Assembly (NCBI GenBank): GCA_019787685.1
Contig: JAHNUO010000001.1
Span: forward strand, 620,001 to 684,000
Source of the DNA: Chiua virens
Taxonomy: Eukaryota > Basidiomycota > Agaricomycetes > Boletales > Boletaceae
DNA length: 64,000 nucleotides
Direction: 5' to 3'
Both the position numbers and the translations under genes were made by a program. The notes under the pieces were generated by a model. That model did not search any database and had not been told where the DNA came from. It saw only the letters and a program-made list of their open reading frames with translations. The stretch's first letter is position 1. Every line of letters begins with the position of its first letter. Below, piece after piece: positions 61,969-64,000 of the stretch.

Positions 61969-64000
61969 CTAACTTCTTGCCACGTCCTTGAATCTTCCAT
62001 CTACTCTTGGGTGAATCACACATAGATCCCCCTTTAAGTTGCAGGCCTTCCCTGAATCATAACCATTTTTACCATTCTCCAACATCTCACTCGTACGTCG
62101 ACCATACTCCTCTTCACAGGGTTCAGCGCCATTTGAATGTGGGATGATATTCTGGCTTTGTGCTCGAGGATACAATTTTTGTAGCACATCTAGAGCGATG
62201 TTATCCCACCTTTGAACAGACTTGGGACAGAGGTTTCGCTTTACCGACTCTGGATTTCGATGGTTGATGGCCCGTTGGCTGATGACACCAACTGGATCAG
62301 AATACGAGTGACCCATTCCTTGTTTCTTTTCGCCTAAATGAACATGATCATTAACATGTCAAGTTCCTTGCAAGAAAAGAAATCGTGGCATGACCCGTCG
62401 GTTTGGTCGCCACATCGATGCACCTACCAAGCAAGTACTCCTGAACGAGGCTGCTCATCGGTCGCCCAACCTTGTCATCGATCAGATATTTGTATCCCAA
62501 GAGGGCTGTGTATCCACAATGCCCGGTTGCCAAGTACTCTCTCGTGACGATTTTATATGTTCGCCCTTTTTTCTCTCTCCTAATAAACTCTCCAGTCCAC
62601 AAGTGAGGGTGTTGGCAGTATAAGAGCTCAGGTTAGCATTGGGTTTCTCTGGAGCAGCATTTGGCGCATCGTGCACAAGCCAAATCCCAAGAAGACGCTG
62701 ACCCGGAGGAAGACGAGAATCCCACGAGACGCGAAAGCCAGACACAACGGGGAAGTTTCTGCCATCATGCATCATCCGCCAAGCATCAGGAAATGCCGAC
62801 AAGTAAAAATAGGACGAACACACCCCTCTGGCTTAGGATAGGTGGATAACGCTGCTTCCAGCGTATCCCACAAGGATTCCCCATCTAGCTCGAGTACAAC
62901 AACGGGATCATCAAAGGGTAAGATCTCCATGATGTTCCCCCGAGTAATTTCGCCTTCAAAGCCTTCAATGAAGTGCAGAAATAGAAATATAGAAGATCGT
63001 ACCCGCAGGATACTGCGAGTCTCCTCGCAGTGTTCCAGCACATATGAGGACGCCGTCCGAGCCGCTCCCATATTTCGTACGTAATATATCGTCATATGCG
63101 TGTCTCAAGGCGTCTGCGAACCAATTTGCAGCCCCTCTCTGTGCAAATATAAGCTTAGATAGGGTGTACGCGTATTTACCCAACCTCTTCCGTACGCAGG
63201 AACCAGGATCGTAGATCCAATTCTACCTCGGTGATGCACACGGGTACTGTGAAAGCACGGGATACCGACGAAAGAATGTCTCCGAGGATTTTATGGAGGT
63301 TCTTCGAGGATGGCATACCGGGCCGGATCTCATGGCGCTTACCTGAGAATCAGTCCAACGGCTCAGCTCTCTCAAAGCGTTAAAATTGGGAACAAATACG
63401 TACCATGGACAGCCTTGATCAATTTCTGCCTAATACTGCCTGGAGGGGTGTCCTCGAGCTCTAGTGTGAGCTCGCTTAGGTCTCTGAAGTCCGTTCCGCT
63501 CTTGACTATCAGTATGTCACCAGTCGTCCAGTTTCCGATCCGCTGCTGGGCTTCCAAAACGTCATGCCCCTCCCAAGTAGTCACGCCTTTTGATACGAAG
63601 TAAAGGTGGTCGTGGCCACCCATAATGATGTCTGCCCCGTGCTCACCTGCGAAGCGAGCGATTGCTTTGAGCAGCCTGCGTGGGAGATAAGGCCAGCAAA
63701 TCTTTGGCTAGTCGGATGTCCTAAAGCAATGAGGATCAACAGTACGTACAAAGTGATGGTGCTCACATTTGGGACTCTACAAAATGGTGTCAACACCAAT
63801 TGGGGTACAAAGAACGCGACCCTCTACCGAGCATGTGTCAATGCGATGATAAGGTCACATTGATGTTCCCCGCGGAGCCTCTGTGACATTTCTATGCCAG
63901 TTTCCGCCATGTCACGGTACTTGAAATTGGGTGGCCATGCTGAGATTGTGCTGATACTGTCTCTGTTATAGTGACGTAAGCTATGTATGACCGTCCCCTG
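61969..64000 (-). CDS. 5'-nucleotidase/metallophosphoesterase, 5' end beyond window
   Basis: The N-terminus lies beyond the right edge. Visible exons carry the end of the calcineurin-like phosphoesterase domain (CDLIIALTHAR; LPNDIRLAKDLLAL-type text; HGADIIMGGHDHLYFVSKG with the metal-binding GGHDH). A middle region follows (VKSGTDFRDLSELTLELED). The 5'-nucleotidase C-terminal domain comes next (NWFADALRHAYDD, EITRGNIMEILPFDDPVVV, LELDGESLWDTLEAALSTYP, FPVVSGFRVSWDSRLPPGQR, REYLATGHCGYTALLGYKYL). A tail ends DGRFKDVARS and TAG. Family members hydrolyse 5'-nucleotides or other phosphoesters; whether it is secreted cannot be judged without the N-terminus. Many short introns. Confidence 0.85.

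Overview
This window looks like nuclear DNA of a basidiomycete, probably an Agaricomycete close to Rhizoctonia/Ceratobasidium. Genes are dense and split by many short GT-AG introns (about 50-80 nt). The gene content fits: a class I hydrophobin, a BTB/POZ gene, a DUF6699-like gene, a P-loop GTPase of a mushroom-type family and calcipressin. The genus is an inference; the fungal assignment is firm.

Layout: 1-7.0 kb holds no recognisable gene, only diverged repeats. 7.1-20.9 kb carries an SRPK-type kinase (-), a coiled-coil/His-rich/Arg-Asp-rich protein (+), a GH3 beta-glucosidase (-), an unrecognised conserved-looking gene (+) and an ASA1-like WD40 gene (+). 21.5-22.7 kb holds two non-autonomous transposon-like elements with terminal inverted repeats. 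23-26.9 kb carries an unrecognised fragment and a damaged-looking condensin G-subunit gene (+). 27.6-32.6 kb is a P-loop GTPase gene (-) that converges on condensin. 32.6-41.4 kb is gene-poor, with one short unknown gene and one BTB gene. 41.4-64 kb is gene-rich: MFS transporter, HMG-box factor, methyltransferase, REV1, PP2C, Cys-rich membrane protein, calcipressin, CCDC124 homologue, DUF6699-like gene, hydrophobin and the 3' part of a 5'-nucleotidase running off the right edge.

The outstanding feature lies inside the GTPase gene. A 2.8-kb tandem array, which first looks like an 85-bp minisatellite, reads on the coding strand as 33 nearly identical intron-like units of about 82 nt. Each starts GTAAGT or GTGAGT and ends in TAG or CAG, and consecutive units are separated by exactly three nucleotides. 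Those three nucleotides are the hypervariable part: seven codons (CAA, TAT, TAC, GGA, GAA, CAT, CCA), never a stop. If the units are spliced, the gene carries 33 consecutive single-codon exons encoding a segment made only of Gln, Tyr, Gly, Glu, His and Pro. Four more tiny exons with unrelated introns appear to follow. The exon phases add up to a 468-codon reading frame only when the tail micro-exons are included.

The same gene and its convergent neighbour sit in a block of about 6 kb (25,752-31,746) with only three CpG dinucleotides, bounded by CpG-rich DNA.

Several otherwise good genes (REV1, GH3, the CCDC124 homologue, the coiled-coil gene) contain one-base insertions that shift the frame, mostly in short homopolymers. 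This looks more like uncorrected assembly error than biology. The genes do not form a visible pathway; most are housekeeping genes.
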